Shown here one piece after another: positions 1 to 7,874 of a stretch of DNA of 12,062 nt. The DNA is from Treponema sp. Lineage in GTDB: Bacteria; Spirochaetota; Spirochaetia; Treponematales; Breznakiellaceae. The translations under genes and the position numbers were made by a program. The stretch spans positions 1 through 12,062 of the forward strand of contig JAITHH010000137.1 of NCBI GenBank assembly GCA_031280065.1, read 5' to 3'. How positions within the stretch are numbered: position 1 is the stretch's first letter; each line of letters starts with the position of its first letter. Under the pieces are notes generated by a model. It saw only the letters and a list, made by a program, of their open reading frames with translations, had not been told where the DNA came from and made no database searches.

Positions 1-2793
1 GGGAAAAGCTCCCTGGCCTTTGACACGATCTTCGCCGAAGGCCAGCGCCGCTATGTGGAAAGCCTGTCCGCCTATGCCCGCCAGTTCCTGGGCCGCATGG
101 ACAAACCCGACCTGGACTATATCGAAGGACTCTCCCCGGCAATCTCCATAGAGCAGAAGACCACCCACCGGAACCCCCGCTCCATCGTGGGCACCGTAAC
201 CGAAATCTACGATTATTACCGCCTCCTCTACGCCCGGATCGGCGTAGCCCACTGCCCCCAATGCGGCAGAGAAATCCGGGAACAGCCTGTGGATCAGATC
301 ATCGACGGGATTCTCCTTATGGGAGCGGGAACCAGAATACAGCTTTTGGCCCCCGTGATCCGGGGGAAGAAAGGCGAACACCAGAAAATCATCGAAGACG
401 CCCGCAAAGCCGGATTCGCCCGGGCCCGGATAGACGGCGTACCCGTCAGCCTGGACGAAAAACTGAGCCTGGACAAACAGAAGAAGCACACCATCGAGAT
501 CGTCGTGGACCGCCTGGTGATCGGGCCGGAGATACGCACCCGCCTTGCCGAATCCGTGGAAGCCGCGCTCCAGGCTTCCGATGGAATACTCCTCGTACTG
601 AGCCAGGAACCCGTAGCGGAAGGCGCGGGCGGAGAAGGCGGAGGCGGCGTGATCAAGGAGAATTTCTTTAGCCAGAAAAACGCCTGCCCGGACTGCGGCG
701 TTTCCATCCCGGAACTCCAGCCCCGGCTTTTTTCGTTTAACAACCCCTTCGGCGCGTGCCCCTCCTGTTCGGGCCTGGGCGCGAAGCTGGAATTCGACCC
801 CGCCCTGGTGATCCCCAACCTCGCCCTCTCCTTCAACGAAGGGGGCTGCGTCCCCTACAACCCGGACAGCGCCTGGCACCGCAGCCGCTTTGAAAGCCTC
901 GCCAAGCACTACAAATTCAGCCTGGACACCCCCTTCAAGGAACTCCCCAAGCGGGCCCTGGACGCGATCCTCTACGGCAGCAAGGACGAAATCAGCATCC
1001 ATTACGAGAACCGCGAAGGAACAGGCCGCTTTGAGTACCAAACCCGCTTCCCCGGCGTGCTGGAAGACCTGAAACGGCGCTACCTGGAGACCCAAAGCCC
1101 CGGCGTCAAGGAATGGCTGGAGAAATTCATGAGCCAGAAACCCTGTGAAGACTGCGGCGGCAAACGCCTGCGCCCCGAAGTCCTGGGCGTTACCGTAGGA
1201 GGCCGCGGCATCTGGGAACTCACCAGCCTTTCGGTTACGGAGTCCATCAAGTTCTTCGAGACCGTTAAATTCAACCGGAACGAAAAGAAGATCGCCTACC
1301 AAATACTGAAAGAGATCAACGCCCGCCTGGGTTTTATGAAGAACGTGGGCCTGGACTACCTGACCCTGGAGCGCAAGGCCGCCACCCTCTCCGGCGGCGA
1401 GGCCCAGCGCATACGCCTGGCCACCCAGATCGGCTCAAGCCTGGTGGGGGTGCTCTACATCCTGGATGAACCCTCCATCGGCCTCCACCAGCGGGACAAC
1501 CAGCGGCTCATCGACACCCTCCTGTACCTCCGCAACCTGGGCAACACCCTCATCGTGGTGGAACATGACGAACAGACCCTCCGCACCGCGGACCATATCG
1601 TGGACCTGGGGCCCGGCGCGGGGGTTCACGGCGGCCAGATAATCGCCCAGGGCAGCCCCGAAGAGGTGATGCAGGTCCAAGAAAGTCTCACCGGCCAATA
1701 CCTCGCGGGAACCCTGTGCATGGAAATTCCCCTGGAACGGCGGCAGGGGAATGGGAACCGCATCCGCCTCTCCGGGGTCTCGGAACACAACCTGAAAAAC
1801 ATCGATGTGGAGATTCCCCTGGGCATCTTTACCTGCATCACCGGCGTGTCCGGGTCGGGCAAGTCCACCCTCCTGTCGGACGTGCTCTACCCGGCCCTGT
1901 TCAACCGCGTCTACAGCGCCAGCCACCCCGAAGGGGCCTACGGGAAGATCGAGGGAGCCGAACATATCGACAAGGTGATCGACATCGACCAGAGCCCCAT
2001 TGGGCGCACCCCCCGCTCGAACCCCATCACCTACGTGGGGGGATTCACCGCGATCCGGGACCTCTTCGCCAACCTGCCGGAGGCAAAGATGCGCGGCTAC
2101 AAGGCGGGCCGCTTTTCGTTCAATGTGAAGGGAGGCCGCTGCGAAAACTGCGAGGGAGACGGGACCATCAAGATCGAGATGAACTTCCTCCCGGACGTGT
2201 ACATCACCTGCGACGTGTGCCGGGGCCAGCGCTTCAACCGGGAAACCCTGGAGATTCACTACAAGGGCAAGAACATCGCCGAGGTCCTGGACATGACCAT
2301 CGAGGAAGCGGCGGCGTTCTTCGCGCCCATCCCCCAGGTGGCCCGGAAGATGGACACCCTGCTCTCCGTGGGCCTGGGCTATGTGAAGCTGGGGCAGTCG
2401 GCCCTGACCCTCTCCGGCGGCGAGGCCCAGCGGGTCAAGCTGGCCCTGGAGCTTTCCAAGCGTTCCACGGGCAGAACCCTCTACATCCTGGACGAGCCCA
2501 CCACCGGGCTGCACTTTGCCGATGTGAAGCAGCTCATGGAGGTGATTCAGCGCCTGGTGAACCAGGGGAACACCGTGGTGATGATCGAGCATAACCTGGA
2601 CGTGCTACTCCAGGCGGATCATATCATTGACCTGGGCCCGGAGGGGGGCGACCGGGGGGGAACCGTGGTAGTTACCGGTACGCCAGAGGAGGCGGCCAAG
2701 CACCCCCACTCGTACACCGGCTTCTATATCAAAGAACTTCTGGAGCGGAACCGGAGCCGGGAACGCAAGGCTTCCCGCAAACAGCGCTCATGA
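1..2793 (+). CDS. uvrA: UvrA, excinuclease ABC subunit A (5' end missing)
   Basis: DNA damage sensor of nucleotide excision repair: a dimeric ABC-type ATPase that scans DNA with UvrB and loads it at lesions. The window opens inside the first Walker A (GKSSLAFDT), so roughly 36 residues are missing compared with E. coli UvrA; 930 residues remain (numbering from the first codon here). Visible: first ABC signature LSGGE at about 463-467 and Walker B ILDEP (D489, E490); second Walker [10 protein letters not shown] around 615-623; second signature at 804-808 and Walker [11 protein letters not shown] (D831, E832). Zinc-binding CxxC pairs are at C85/C88, C229/C232, C253/C256, C382/C385, C714/C717 and C737/C740; the C714-C740 module is the DNA-contacting zinc finger of the family. 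All ATPase and zinc motifs are intact. The C-terminus has a short basic tail rich in Arg and Lys. The stop codon overlaps the next gene, suggesting co-transcription and translational coupling. The promoter lies outside the window. Confidence 0.97.
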   Translation, partial: GKSSLAFDTIFAEGQRRYVESLSAYARQFLGRMDKPDLDYIEGLSPAISIEQKTTHRNPRSIVGTVTEIYDYYRLLYARIGVAHCPQCGREIREQPVDQIIDGILLMGAGTRIQLLAPVIRGKKGEHQKIIEDARKAGFARARIDGVPVSLDEKLSLDKQKKHTIEIVVDRLVIGPEIRTRLAESVEAALQASDGILLVLSQEPVAEGAGGEGGGGVIKENFFSQKNACPDCGVSIPELQPRLFSFNNPFGACPSCSGLGAKLEFDPALVIPNLALSFNEGGCVPYNPDSAWHRSRFESLAKHYKFSLDTPFKELPKRALDAILYGSKDEISIHYENREGTGRFEYQTRFPGVLEDLKRRYLETQSPGVKEWLEKFMSQKPCEDCGGKRLRPEVLGVTVGGRGIWELTSLSVTESIKFFETVKFNRNEKKIAYQILKEINARLGFMKNVGLDYLTLERKAATLSGGEAQRIRLATQIGSSLVGVLYILDEPSIGLHQRDNQRLIDTLLYLRNLGNTLIVVEHDEQTLRTADHIVDLGPGAGVHGGQIIAQGSPEEVMQVQESLTGQYLAGTLCMEIPLERRQGNGNRIRLSGVSEHNLKNIDVEIPLGIFTCITGVSGSGKSTLLSDVLYPALFNRVYSASHPEGAYGKIEGAEHIDKVIDIDQSPIGRTPRSNPITYVGGFTAIRDLFANLPEAKMRGYKAGRFSFNVKGGRCENCEGDGTIKIEMNFLPDVYITCDVCRGQRFNRETLEIHYKGKNIAEVLDMTIEEAAAFFAPIPQVARKMDTLLSVGLGYVKLGQSALTLSGGEAQRVKLALELSKRSTGRTLYILDEPTTGLHFADVKQLMEVIQRLVNQGNTVVMIEHNLDVLLQADHIIDLGPEGGDRGGTVVVTGTPEEAAKHPHSYTGFYIKELLERNRSRERKASRKQRS

Positions 2794-5700
2794 CGCACCG
2801 GCTGTCCGCGCTCCTGCTTATCGCCCTGGTTTTGGGAGCCTCCTGCGCTTCCGCTCCCCACGGTGAAGAGCCCCCGGCTGAACCGCCGCCAGCAGCGGCG
2901 CCTGTTGAGGCCGCGTCCGGCGGGGAGAGCGCCGTGCCGGATACCGCCGGGGTGAATCCCCCTGCGCCTGACCAACCTGAGAGCGCCGCCATCGGCCCTG
3001 CCGTCGGCCCTGCCGTCGGCCTTGCCGATGGCGGCGCTGTTGAAGTAAAGCCGGGCGAAGCGGCGGAAGCCGCGAGCACGGGAGATACCGCTTCCGCGAT
3101 TGCGGAAGGCGCGGAAGCGGCCTCCGCAGGCGGAGGCGATGGCCCTCCCGAAGCGGCGGGGGAAACTCCGGCGGGAGCAATTCCCGCAGAAGAAACTCCC
3201 CCGGAAGAAGACCCCGCGAAAAAACTCCTGGAATTGGAAATCAAAACCTCCACCCTGACCGAACTGGCCGTCTGGTGCCGGACGCTGGGCCTCAGCGAGG
3301 GGGGAACCAAAGAAGAGCTGGCCAACCGGCTGCGGGATCACCTGGAACTTCCCCGTCCGGGCGCTGAAACCCCGGAACCGGGGAAAAAGCAGAAAACCAT
3401 CACCATCGAATCCGCCCGGAGCACCGAATACTTCACCCTGGAGACGGTAGACGAGGAATACGCCCGCCTGCGCGGGGATGTCCTGGTGAGCCTCAAGGAC
3501 GGCGACGCGGTACACCGGATACGCGCCTGGGAGATCCTCTACAACCGCACCCGGAACACCATGTCCGCTTCCGGCGGGGTTGAGTATGTGAAGGAGGAGG
3601 GGGTTACCAGGGAGACCTTCAAAGGCGAGTCCATCAGCGTTGATCTGGACAACTGGTCCACGATCTTCGTCAACGGCGTGTCCGAGCGCTCCGTCTCAAG
3701 CGACGCGGCCACCTACCGCTTTGCCGGGACGATCATCACCCGCGACGACGAAGAGGTAACGATCCTGACCAGGGCGGAAATCTCCAACGCCGCTCAGGAG
3801 AAGCCCTACTGGTCGATCCTCGCTTCCAAGGTATGGCTCCTGCCGGGCTCCGACTTTGCCATACTGAACGCGGTCCTCAAGGTCGGGGAAATTCCCCTGC
3901 TCTATATTCCCGCTTTTTTTTTCCCCGCCAATGAGATCATCTTCCACCCGGTGATCGGCACGCGGACCCGTGAAGGCTCGTTTGTTCAGACGACCACCTA
4001 CATCCTGGGCCGGCCCAAGTCCAGCGGCCAAACGGAAAGCTCCATCTCAAAAATCCTGGGGAACAGCACGGATAACGAGAAGGTCCGGGAGGGGATATTC
4101 CTCCGTAATACCGGTAAAAAGTCCACAGACCCCAATACCACGCGGCTTTCGGTCCTGCTGGACGCCTACACGAACCTGGGCGTTTACCTGGGCGCGGAAA
4201 TGGAGCTGCCCGCCAAGGGGATATGGGGGGCACTCAACCTGTCCGCGGGAATCGGCTTTACCCGGGACATCTATCAGAAAGGCGGCGGGCTCTTCACCCC
4301 TTTCAACGAATATGACGGCGAGAGCGATTGGAATGTCTCCCGGCTGTTCGGCGAGGAAGTTCCCTTCCGCTACCGCCTGGAAACCAAGAGTTCGCTGTCC
4401 GGGAAATACGGCTCCCTGTCCTGGTCTTTCCCCTTTTACTCCGACCCCTATGTCAAGCGGGATTTCCTTAACCGGTCCGAGGAGATGGACTGGTTCAACA
4501 TGGCCAAACAAGGGGCAGCCGGAGCCCAAGCCGAGGACACCGCGAGCGCCACGGCCAATGTGCTGGGCTCCTATGAATGGACGCTGAATGGCTCCCTGCG
4601 GCCAACGGTAACCAAGCTCTCCCCGTATATTTCCAGCTTCTCCATCTCCAGCATATCCAGCACCATCGCCTTTAGGACGCGGAATTCCACCAGCAAGGCG
4701 GGCGGCGTCTCCCCGGAACGGACCTTCTTCTTCCCCGATAAATTCACCCTGATTTCCATAAGCGCCCCGGTTTCGGGGACGCTCCTGACCCTGGGCAGCG
4801 CGTCGGCCAATACCAGCGCTAACGCGGCTAATGCGGCGGCTGCTCCGGGGAATAACCAAGTAAAAGAAGAACCGGAAGACCCCTTCAAGGGCATGGGCCC
4901 GCCCCGCTCCCCCTGGGAAAGCGCCGTTCCCGCCGACGACCAAGACAGCGGGGAGTGGTACCGCCTGAAACCCCCGGCAATTAGCCAGGTGTTCACTGTC
5001 TCAAAGCCAAGGGGACCGGGCTTCTCTATAAATTACCGCTTCGGCCCCAGCGCGGCATCGGAATTGCAGCTCCGGTCTTCCCAGGCCAACTGGCCCGAAG
5101 TAGAGGATGTGGACTGGGGAGAGGTTTCTTCTATACTATCCACCTTGCGCAGCGATGGAAATCTAACCTTCGCGCTGTCCGATTCAAGCGGGCTGTATAC
5201 GCTCTCATTCGGGCTGAACGGCAACGCGGCCTGGCAGGACTACTCCATGATGAATGACGAGGCCGAGGAGTTCGACACCCAGGCGAAGAAGGACGCCGCC
5301 ATGCTCCGGGTGCATAACGCCACGAACTTTACTACCTCCTCAGACCTGAGTACCACCATCAAGCCCCTGTACTGGGACCCGGTGTGGGGGAATTCATCCC
5401 TGCGCTATTCACTGCGGAACCTCCTCGCCAAATCAGCGTTTAACTCCTCTACCGGCGGGACCGGTATGCCAGACCCTGAGTGGGACATCAAATACGGCTC
5501 CTGGGAGAAGGAGAACATCGACGCCCATCAGATGGCCTTGAATGTGGCGGCTTCGGTCATGGACAAGAACCAGACCCTCTCCCTGACCGCGGACCTGCCC
5601 CCCCGTGATTCCGCCCTGTCCCTGGACGCGGCTCTGCGGGTATGGATAAGCGAAACGAGCATCCGGGAGCGGTTCTTCAAACCCTTTGAGGAGGATCAAA

Positions 5701-6485
5701 AGATCGAGCCGCTGTACTTTACCGAGACGCTGCGGTTCGCCGATAAATTCTCCGCCCAGCAGTACTTTGTGTACGATCCGGCCAAGGAGGATTTTACCAG
5801 CCTGACTTCCACGCTGACCCTGAATGTCTTTACCCTCGCCTATACGATGGTCCGTTCGAGGGCCTACGAATTTGACGCCCGGCAGGGCTGGGTTCTTTCT
5901 ACCGGGGATGAAAGTTTCAACCCGCAGAATATCAGGCTGAGTTACAGCCAGAATTTCTCGCGGAACAACGGTTCCCTGCTCTGGTGGAAAGACCGGTTTA
6001 ACATGACGTTCGGAATCACTTCTGACCTTACCTTCGATTTGCAGCGCTACACCTATTCCAATTTTAATCTGAGCCTGAATTTCAGCCTGGATGTTACCAA
6101 ATTCTTGAAAATAACCCTGGGCTATTCTGCCAGGAACGCGGAAATATTCCGGTACTTCCAGGATATTCCGGCCTTTGATCTGGGGGTGGAGCTTCCCGGC
6201 GAGAAGGACCTTTTTAAAGACATTCTCAACTCGCTCCGTTTTGATGACGAGATTCTGCGGCGGAGTTCGGGCTTTAAGCTGCGGTCGTTCAATTTGAACA
6301 TAACCCACCACCTGGGCGACTGGGACGCGGTATTCGGGCTCACCCTTGTCCCTGAGCTGGACCAAACCACGCTGCCCTATAAGTATAAATTCAGGAATGA
6401 CTTTTCCTTTTTAGTGAAGTGGATACCCATATCGGAATTCAAAACCGAGATACAGTACAGCAAGGAGACGTTTACGGTGAAGTAG
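2790..6485 (+). CDS. LptD/OstA-like outer-membrane beta-barrel protein with SAP-like motif
   Basis: 1231 residues. Likely an outer-membrane protein related to LptD, which in Gram-negatives inserts LPS; in spirochaetes lacking LPS the cargo is unknown. Seen: N-terminal signal peptide with hydrophobic run 5-16 and Cys19 (GASC, an imperfect lipobox, so lipid anchoring is uncertain); Pro/Ala/Glu-rich linker about 20-143; SAP-like motif about 144-187 ([13 protein letters not shown], then [11 protein letters not shown]); OstA/LptA-like beta domain about 203-335; then the LptD-like stretch [16 protein letters not shown], followed by [14 protein letters not shown] at about 366-379. The remainder is strand-rich with many aromatic residues, as expected for a large barrel, with an Ala/Asn-rich loop around 670-690. 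It is longer than E. coli LptD (about 780). The ATG overlaps the uvrA stop (ATGA), which supports this start. Synteny with uvrA matches T. pallidum TP0515 and Borrelia BB0838 as I remember them. Family call fairly sure; function inferred. Confidence 0.85.
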   Translation: MTHRLSALLLIALVLGASCASAPHGEEPPAEPPPAAAPVEAASGGESAVPDTAGVNPPAPDQPESAAIGPAVGPAVGLADGGAVEVKPGEAAEAASTGDTASAIAEGAEAASAGGGDGPPEAAGETPAGAIPAEETPPEEDPAKKLLELEIKTSTLTELAVWCRTLGLSEGGTKEELANRLRDHLELPRPGAETPEPGKKQKTITIESARSTEYFTLETVDEEYARLRGDVLVSLKDGDAVHRIRAWEILYNRTRNTMSASGGVEYVKEEGVTRETFKGESISVDLDNWSTIFVNGVSERSVSSDAATYRFAGTIITRDDEEVTILTRAEISNAAQEKPYWSILASKVWLLPGSDFAILNAVLKVGEIPLLYIPAFFFPANEIIFHPVIGTRTREGSFVQTTTYILGRPKSSGQTESSISKILGNSTDNEKVREGIFLRNTGKKSTDPNTTRLSVLLDAYTNLGVYLGAEMELPAKGIWGALNLSAGIGFTRDIYQKGGGLFTPFNEYDGESDWNVSRLFGEEVPFRYRLETKSSLSGKYGSLSWSFPFYSDPYVKRDFLNRSEEMDWFNMAKQGAAGAQAEDTASATANVLGSYEWTLNGSLRPTVTKLSPYISSFSISSISSTIAFRTRNSTSKAGGVSPERTFFFPDKFTLISISAPVSGTLLTLGSASANTSANAANAAAAPGNNQVKEEPEDPFKGMGPPRSPWESAVPADDQDSGEWYRLKPPAISQVFTVSKPRGPGFSINYRFGPSAASELQLRSSQANWPEVEDVDWGEVSSILSTLRSDGNLTFALSDSSGLYTLSFGLNGNAAWQDYSMMNDEAEEFDTQAKKDAAMLRVHNATNFTTSSDLSTTIKPLYWDPVWGNSSLRYSLRNLLAKSAFNSSTGGTGMPDPEWDIKYGSWEKENIDAHQMALNVAASVMDKNQTLSLTADLPPRDSALSLDAALRVWISETSIRERFFKPFEEDQKIEPLYFTETLRFADKFSAQQYFVYDPAKEDFTSLTSTLTLNVFTLAYTMVRSRAYEFDARQGWVLSTGDESFNPQNIRLSYSQNFSRNNGSLLWWKDRFNMTFGITSDLTFDLQRYTYSNFNLSLNFSLDVTKFLKITLGYSARNAEIFRYFQDIPAFDLGVELPGEKDLFKDILNSLRFDDEILRRSSGFKLRSFNLNITHHLGDWDAVFGLTLVPELDQTTLPYKYKFRNDFSFLVKWIPISEFKTEIQYSKETFTVK
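2884..3136 (+). repeat. Cluster of inverted repeats and a 12-bp tandem repeat inside the lptD-like linker
   Basis: Four inverted repeats fall in the linker-coding segment. (a) cgccgc/gcggcg at 2884-2889 and 2895-2900. (b) A perfect 15-bp pair, agcgccgccatcggc at 2982-2996 and its reverse complement at 3024-3038. The 27-nt loop of (b), with the inner arm end, carries a 12-bp tandem unit ggccctgccgtc at 2994-3005 and 3006-3017, plus a partial third copy. (c) An 11-bp pair ccgcttccgcg at 3088-3098 and cgcggaagcgg at 3110-3120. (d) cctccg/cggagg at 3121-3126 and 3131-3136. All remain in frame and encode Ala/Gly/Pro/Glu-rich peptide, for example [14 protein letters not shown]-rich Ala codons explain the short ones; the 15-bp and 11-bp arms are harder to dismiss. 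Confidence 0.8.
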
Positions 6486-6513
6486 TTCCCCAAAGCCGCG
6501 GCGGGGGCAGCAC

Positions 6514-6530
6514 AAACCGTCTGGTTTTTT
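6514..6530 (+). terminator. Weak terminator-like hairpin after the lptD-like gene
   Basis: Arms aaacc (6514-6518) and ggttt (6523-6527) close a 4-nt loop gtct, and a run of six T residues spans 6525-6530. It lies 28 nt after the lptD-like stop. The stem is only 5 bp, so it may be a weak intrinsic terminator, backed up by the AT-rich hairpin at 6739-6765. Confidence 0.4.
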
Positions 6531-6542
6531 ATACACACAGCG

Positions 6543-6800
6543 GCCTCAAAACCGCCTTTAATTGCCCAAATACCCCATTCAGCGGGCTATTTTAGCCAAT
6601 TGAATTAGCTCCAGACCTCATTGAATTAACTAAATTAGCTCATTGAATTGCCTCCAGACCTCATTGAATTAACTAAATTAGCTAATTGAATTGGCTCCAG
6701 ACCTCATTGAATTGACTAAATTAGCTAATTCAATTGCCAAAATAGCTAATTCGGTGAGCTATTTTAGTTAATTGAAGTGCCTCAAAACACGGCTGAATTG
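6543..6800. repeat. Tandem array of six 43-bp AT-rich units between convergent genes
   Basis: Units begin at 6543, 6586, 6629, 6672, 6715 and 6758, with exactly 43-bp phase throughout. The units at 6629 and 6672 match at 40 of 43 positions, and 6586 versus 6629 at 36 of 43. The unit at 6715 matches only in its first half, and 6543 and 6758 are degenerate but keep phase: attgcc at 6561 sits two periods before 6647, and gctattttag at 6586 recurs at 6758, four periods later. The core words are ctccagacctcattgaatt (6609, 6652, and 6695 onward) and the palindrome aattagctaatt in the units at 6672 and 6715. Units are contiguous with no unique spacers. Composition is sharply AT-rich against GC-rich flanks, and 43 is not a multiple of 3, so it is not coding. 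Confidence 0.9.
6739..6765. terminator. Candidate bidirectional terminator hairpin
   Basis: Perfect 9-bp inverted repeat aaaatagct (6739-6747) and agctatttt (6757-6765) with a 9-nt loop. Pairing can resume outward, after a small internal loop, between caatt (6731-6735) and aattg (6770-6774). The A-tract and T-tract inside the arms would give a U-rich 3' arm on either strand, and it sits between two converging transcription units. The stem is AT-rich, so strength is uncertain. Confidence 0.5.
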
Positions 6801-6817
6801 CCTAATCAGTGGTTCCC

Positions 6818-7660
6818 TTAGCGGATGATGCTGGTCTTGCCAGGACTGGAACGGCCTTCCAGATTGGGCAGCCGCCGTTCCAGGGCCGCCAGGGATATTT
6901 CCACATCCTCATGGGCCTCGTGCTCATTGATGCAGCCTACGGTAATCATGTCCTGTTCCCGGAGTACGTTCCAGTTAAAGGTAAGCCCCACGTAGGGAGT
7001 AGCCCGCCCTGCGGCCATGGGCTTAATGGTCATCACCGGCTTTTTCGCTTCGTGGATGATCCGGATCACCGATTCCACCTCCACCTGCATCAGGAAGCCC
7101 AGGCAGTTGAAAATCTGGATGTAGGTTTCCACATCGTAGCCGTTCAGATCCGTGTATTGGATGATCTCAGGCATGTGCGCGGAAAGGCCGGGGATGAGTC
7201 CGGCTTCGCGGATCATGCTGGTATAATCCGGCAGGCGATCCATGGTCTTTTTGTTCTTGTTCACCAACTGCTCGCAGCAGGAATGGTGAATCAGGCAGAA
7301 GGCGGAGCCGATTTCCGCGCTGGTCTTGATGACGGCCCCGGCTTCCTTGCGGGCCGCCTCATTGTCGTCCATGTTGAGAATGGGCGTATCGATGAGGATG
7401 AGCTTCCTGCCGATCTTATCCTGAATCCGCTTGATCCTATCCAGCGCCTCCGGGTGCGAGGAAAAGGGCCCCATCCATGCGTCTATGCCGTACTTTAAAA
7501 AAGCATTGAGCACCAGCAGGGTAGCGTCCGCCGTGGAATGACAGTCCTTGATGAACACATCCGCCGCGTGTCCCCTATGACTCCAGCCGAATATCCAGTT
7601 GGATCCGATGATCAGCCTTGGCAGGGAAACCCCCGCCACCGTGGTTCTGGGAAATGCCAT
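6818..7660 (-). CDS. Aldo/keto-reductase-like TIM-barrel protein, function unknown
   Basis: 280 residues, last gene of the transport operon, soluble, no signal peptide. The start at MAFPRTTVAG is chosen because GGAGG lies 7 nt upstream; a TTG 31 codons earlier lacks a site and gives an unrelated-looking extension. The opening VSLPRLIIGSNWIFG (11-25) resembles strand 1 of aldo/keto reductases; FCLIHHS (121-127) resembles the strand with the conserved His; TIKPMAAGRATP (211-222) resembles the KPMAGG strand; and MITVGCINEHEAHEDV (238-253) resembles the C-terminal cofactor-side segment. However, at the places where the usual catalytic Tyr and Lys would sit I read AWMGPFSSHPEAL (61-73) and LILIDTP (87-93), with neither residue. 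A cluster HHSCCEQ (125-131) could bind metal. It presumably acts on the imported carbohydrate or a derivative, but the reaction is unknown. Related proteins beside ABC sugar transporters are my recollection, not checked. Fold call moderate. Confidence 0.6.
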   Translation of the reverse strand: MAFPRTTVAGVSLPRLIIGSNWIFGWSHRGHAADVFIKDCHSTADATLLVLNAFLKYGIDAWMGPFSSHPEALDRIKRIQDKIGRKLILIDTPILNMDDNEAARKEAGAVIKTSAEIGSAFCLIHHSCCEQLVNKNKKTMDRLPDYTSMIREAGLIPGLSAHMPEIIQYTDLNGYDVETYIQIFNCLGFLMQVEVESVIRIIHEAKKPVMTIKPMAAGRATPYVGLTFNWNVLREQDMITVGCINEHEAHEDVEISLAALERRLPNLEGRSSPGKTSIIR

Positions 7661-7667
7661 TTTCAAA

Positions 7668-7672
7668 CCTCC
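7668..7672 (-). promoter_or_regulatory. Ribosome binding site that fixes the start of the aldo/keto-reductase-like gene
   Basis: On the minus strand GGAGG is followed after 7 nt (tttgaaa) by ATG at 7660. This is the basis for rejecting the upstream TTG start. Confidence 0.85.
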
Positions 7673-7682
7673 GTAAAATAGT

Positions 7683-7706
7683 AAAAATGCCGGCAGCAAT
7701 GCCAGC
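7683..7706 (-). terminator. Intrinsic terminator-like hairpin in the leader of the aldo/keto-reductase-like gene
   Basis: Minus strand: gctggca, loop ttgc, tgccggc (one G-U pair, 7-bp stem at 7689-7706), then attttt with T residues at 7683-7687. It lies only 10 nt before the GGAGG of the next gene, so it would stop or reduce transcription into that gene. It may be the original 3' end of a deleted gene or an attenuator. Confidence 0.5.
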
Positions 7707-7714
7707 CTATCATA

Positions 7715-7751
7715 GAGCCTATTCCAAAATAGCATATCTTGGAACAGGCTC
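7715..7751. repeat. 37-bp hairpin at the breakpoint of the URO-D stump
   Basis: Arms gagcctattccaa (7715-7727) and ttggaacaggctc (7739-7751) are inverted repeats with 12 of 13 positions matching; on the minus-strand transcript the odd pair is G-U. The loop is 11 nt. The outer end overlaps the TGA that ends the 40-codon URO-D fragment. No T run follows, so it is not a typical terminator. It could be a miniature element or insertion-sequence scar. Confidence 0.75.
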
Positions 7752-7872
7752 AATAGCGTTTATGGTAAAGCGCGGTCTTTCCGCCCCCGTTAATGCCGAA
7801 GCCCAGAGAAAAAGGAACCCTATCCGCAGCCTCATGCCGCAGGGCCGCGAGGACCCTTTCCCGGGGACTCAT
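7750..7872 (-). pseudogene. N-terminal stump of a uroporphyrinogen-decarboxylase-family gene
   Basis: The ATG lies 2 nt after the stop of the binding-protein gene (TAGGGATG), so it is positioned for translational coupling. It encodes 40 residues: MSPRERVLAALRHEAADRVPF followed by a Gly-rich stretch GFGINGGG and ending ALYHKRY. The pattern M-[ST]-x-R-E-R-V-L-A-A-L-x-H-x-x-x-D-R-V-P is the characteristic start of URO-D superfamily proteins, including the methyltransferase-like paralogues often encoded beside sugar transporters. Full members are about 340 residues, so some 300 codons are missing. Neither other minus-strand frame between here and the next gene continues the family. The stop falls at the edge of the 7715-7751 hairpin. 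Most likely a deletion remnant; a translated 40-residue peptide cannot be excluded. Confidence 0.75.
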
Positions 7873-7874
7873 CC

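Noticed and set aside
1435..2592. Long open frame antisense to uvrA (385 codons)
   Set aside because: GC-rich codon bias leaves the opposite strand open; the product is His/Val/Gly-rich without a recognisable fold and lies wholly over conserved UvrA motifs.
6543..6800. CRISPR array
   Set aside because: Units are contiguous at 43 bp with no unique spacers and the outer units decay; there are no cas genes nearby.
7661..7753. Upstream TTG start extending the aldo/keto-reductase-like protein by 31 residues
   Set aside because: It has no ribosome site, overlaps the URO-D stump stop and two hairpins, and a perfect GGAGG precedes the internal ATG.
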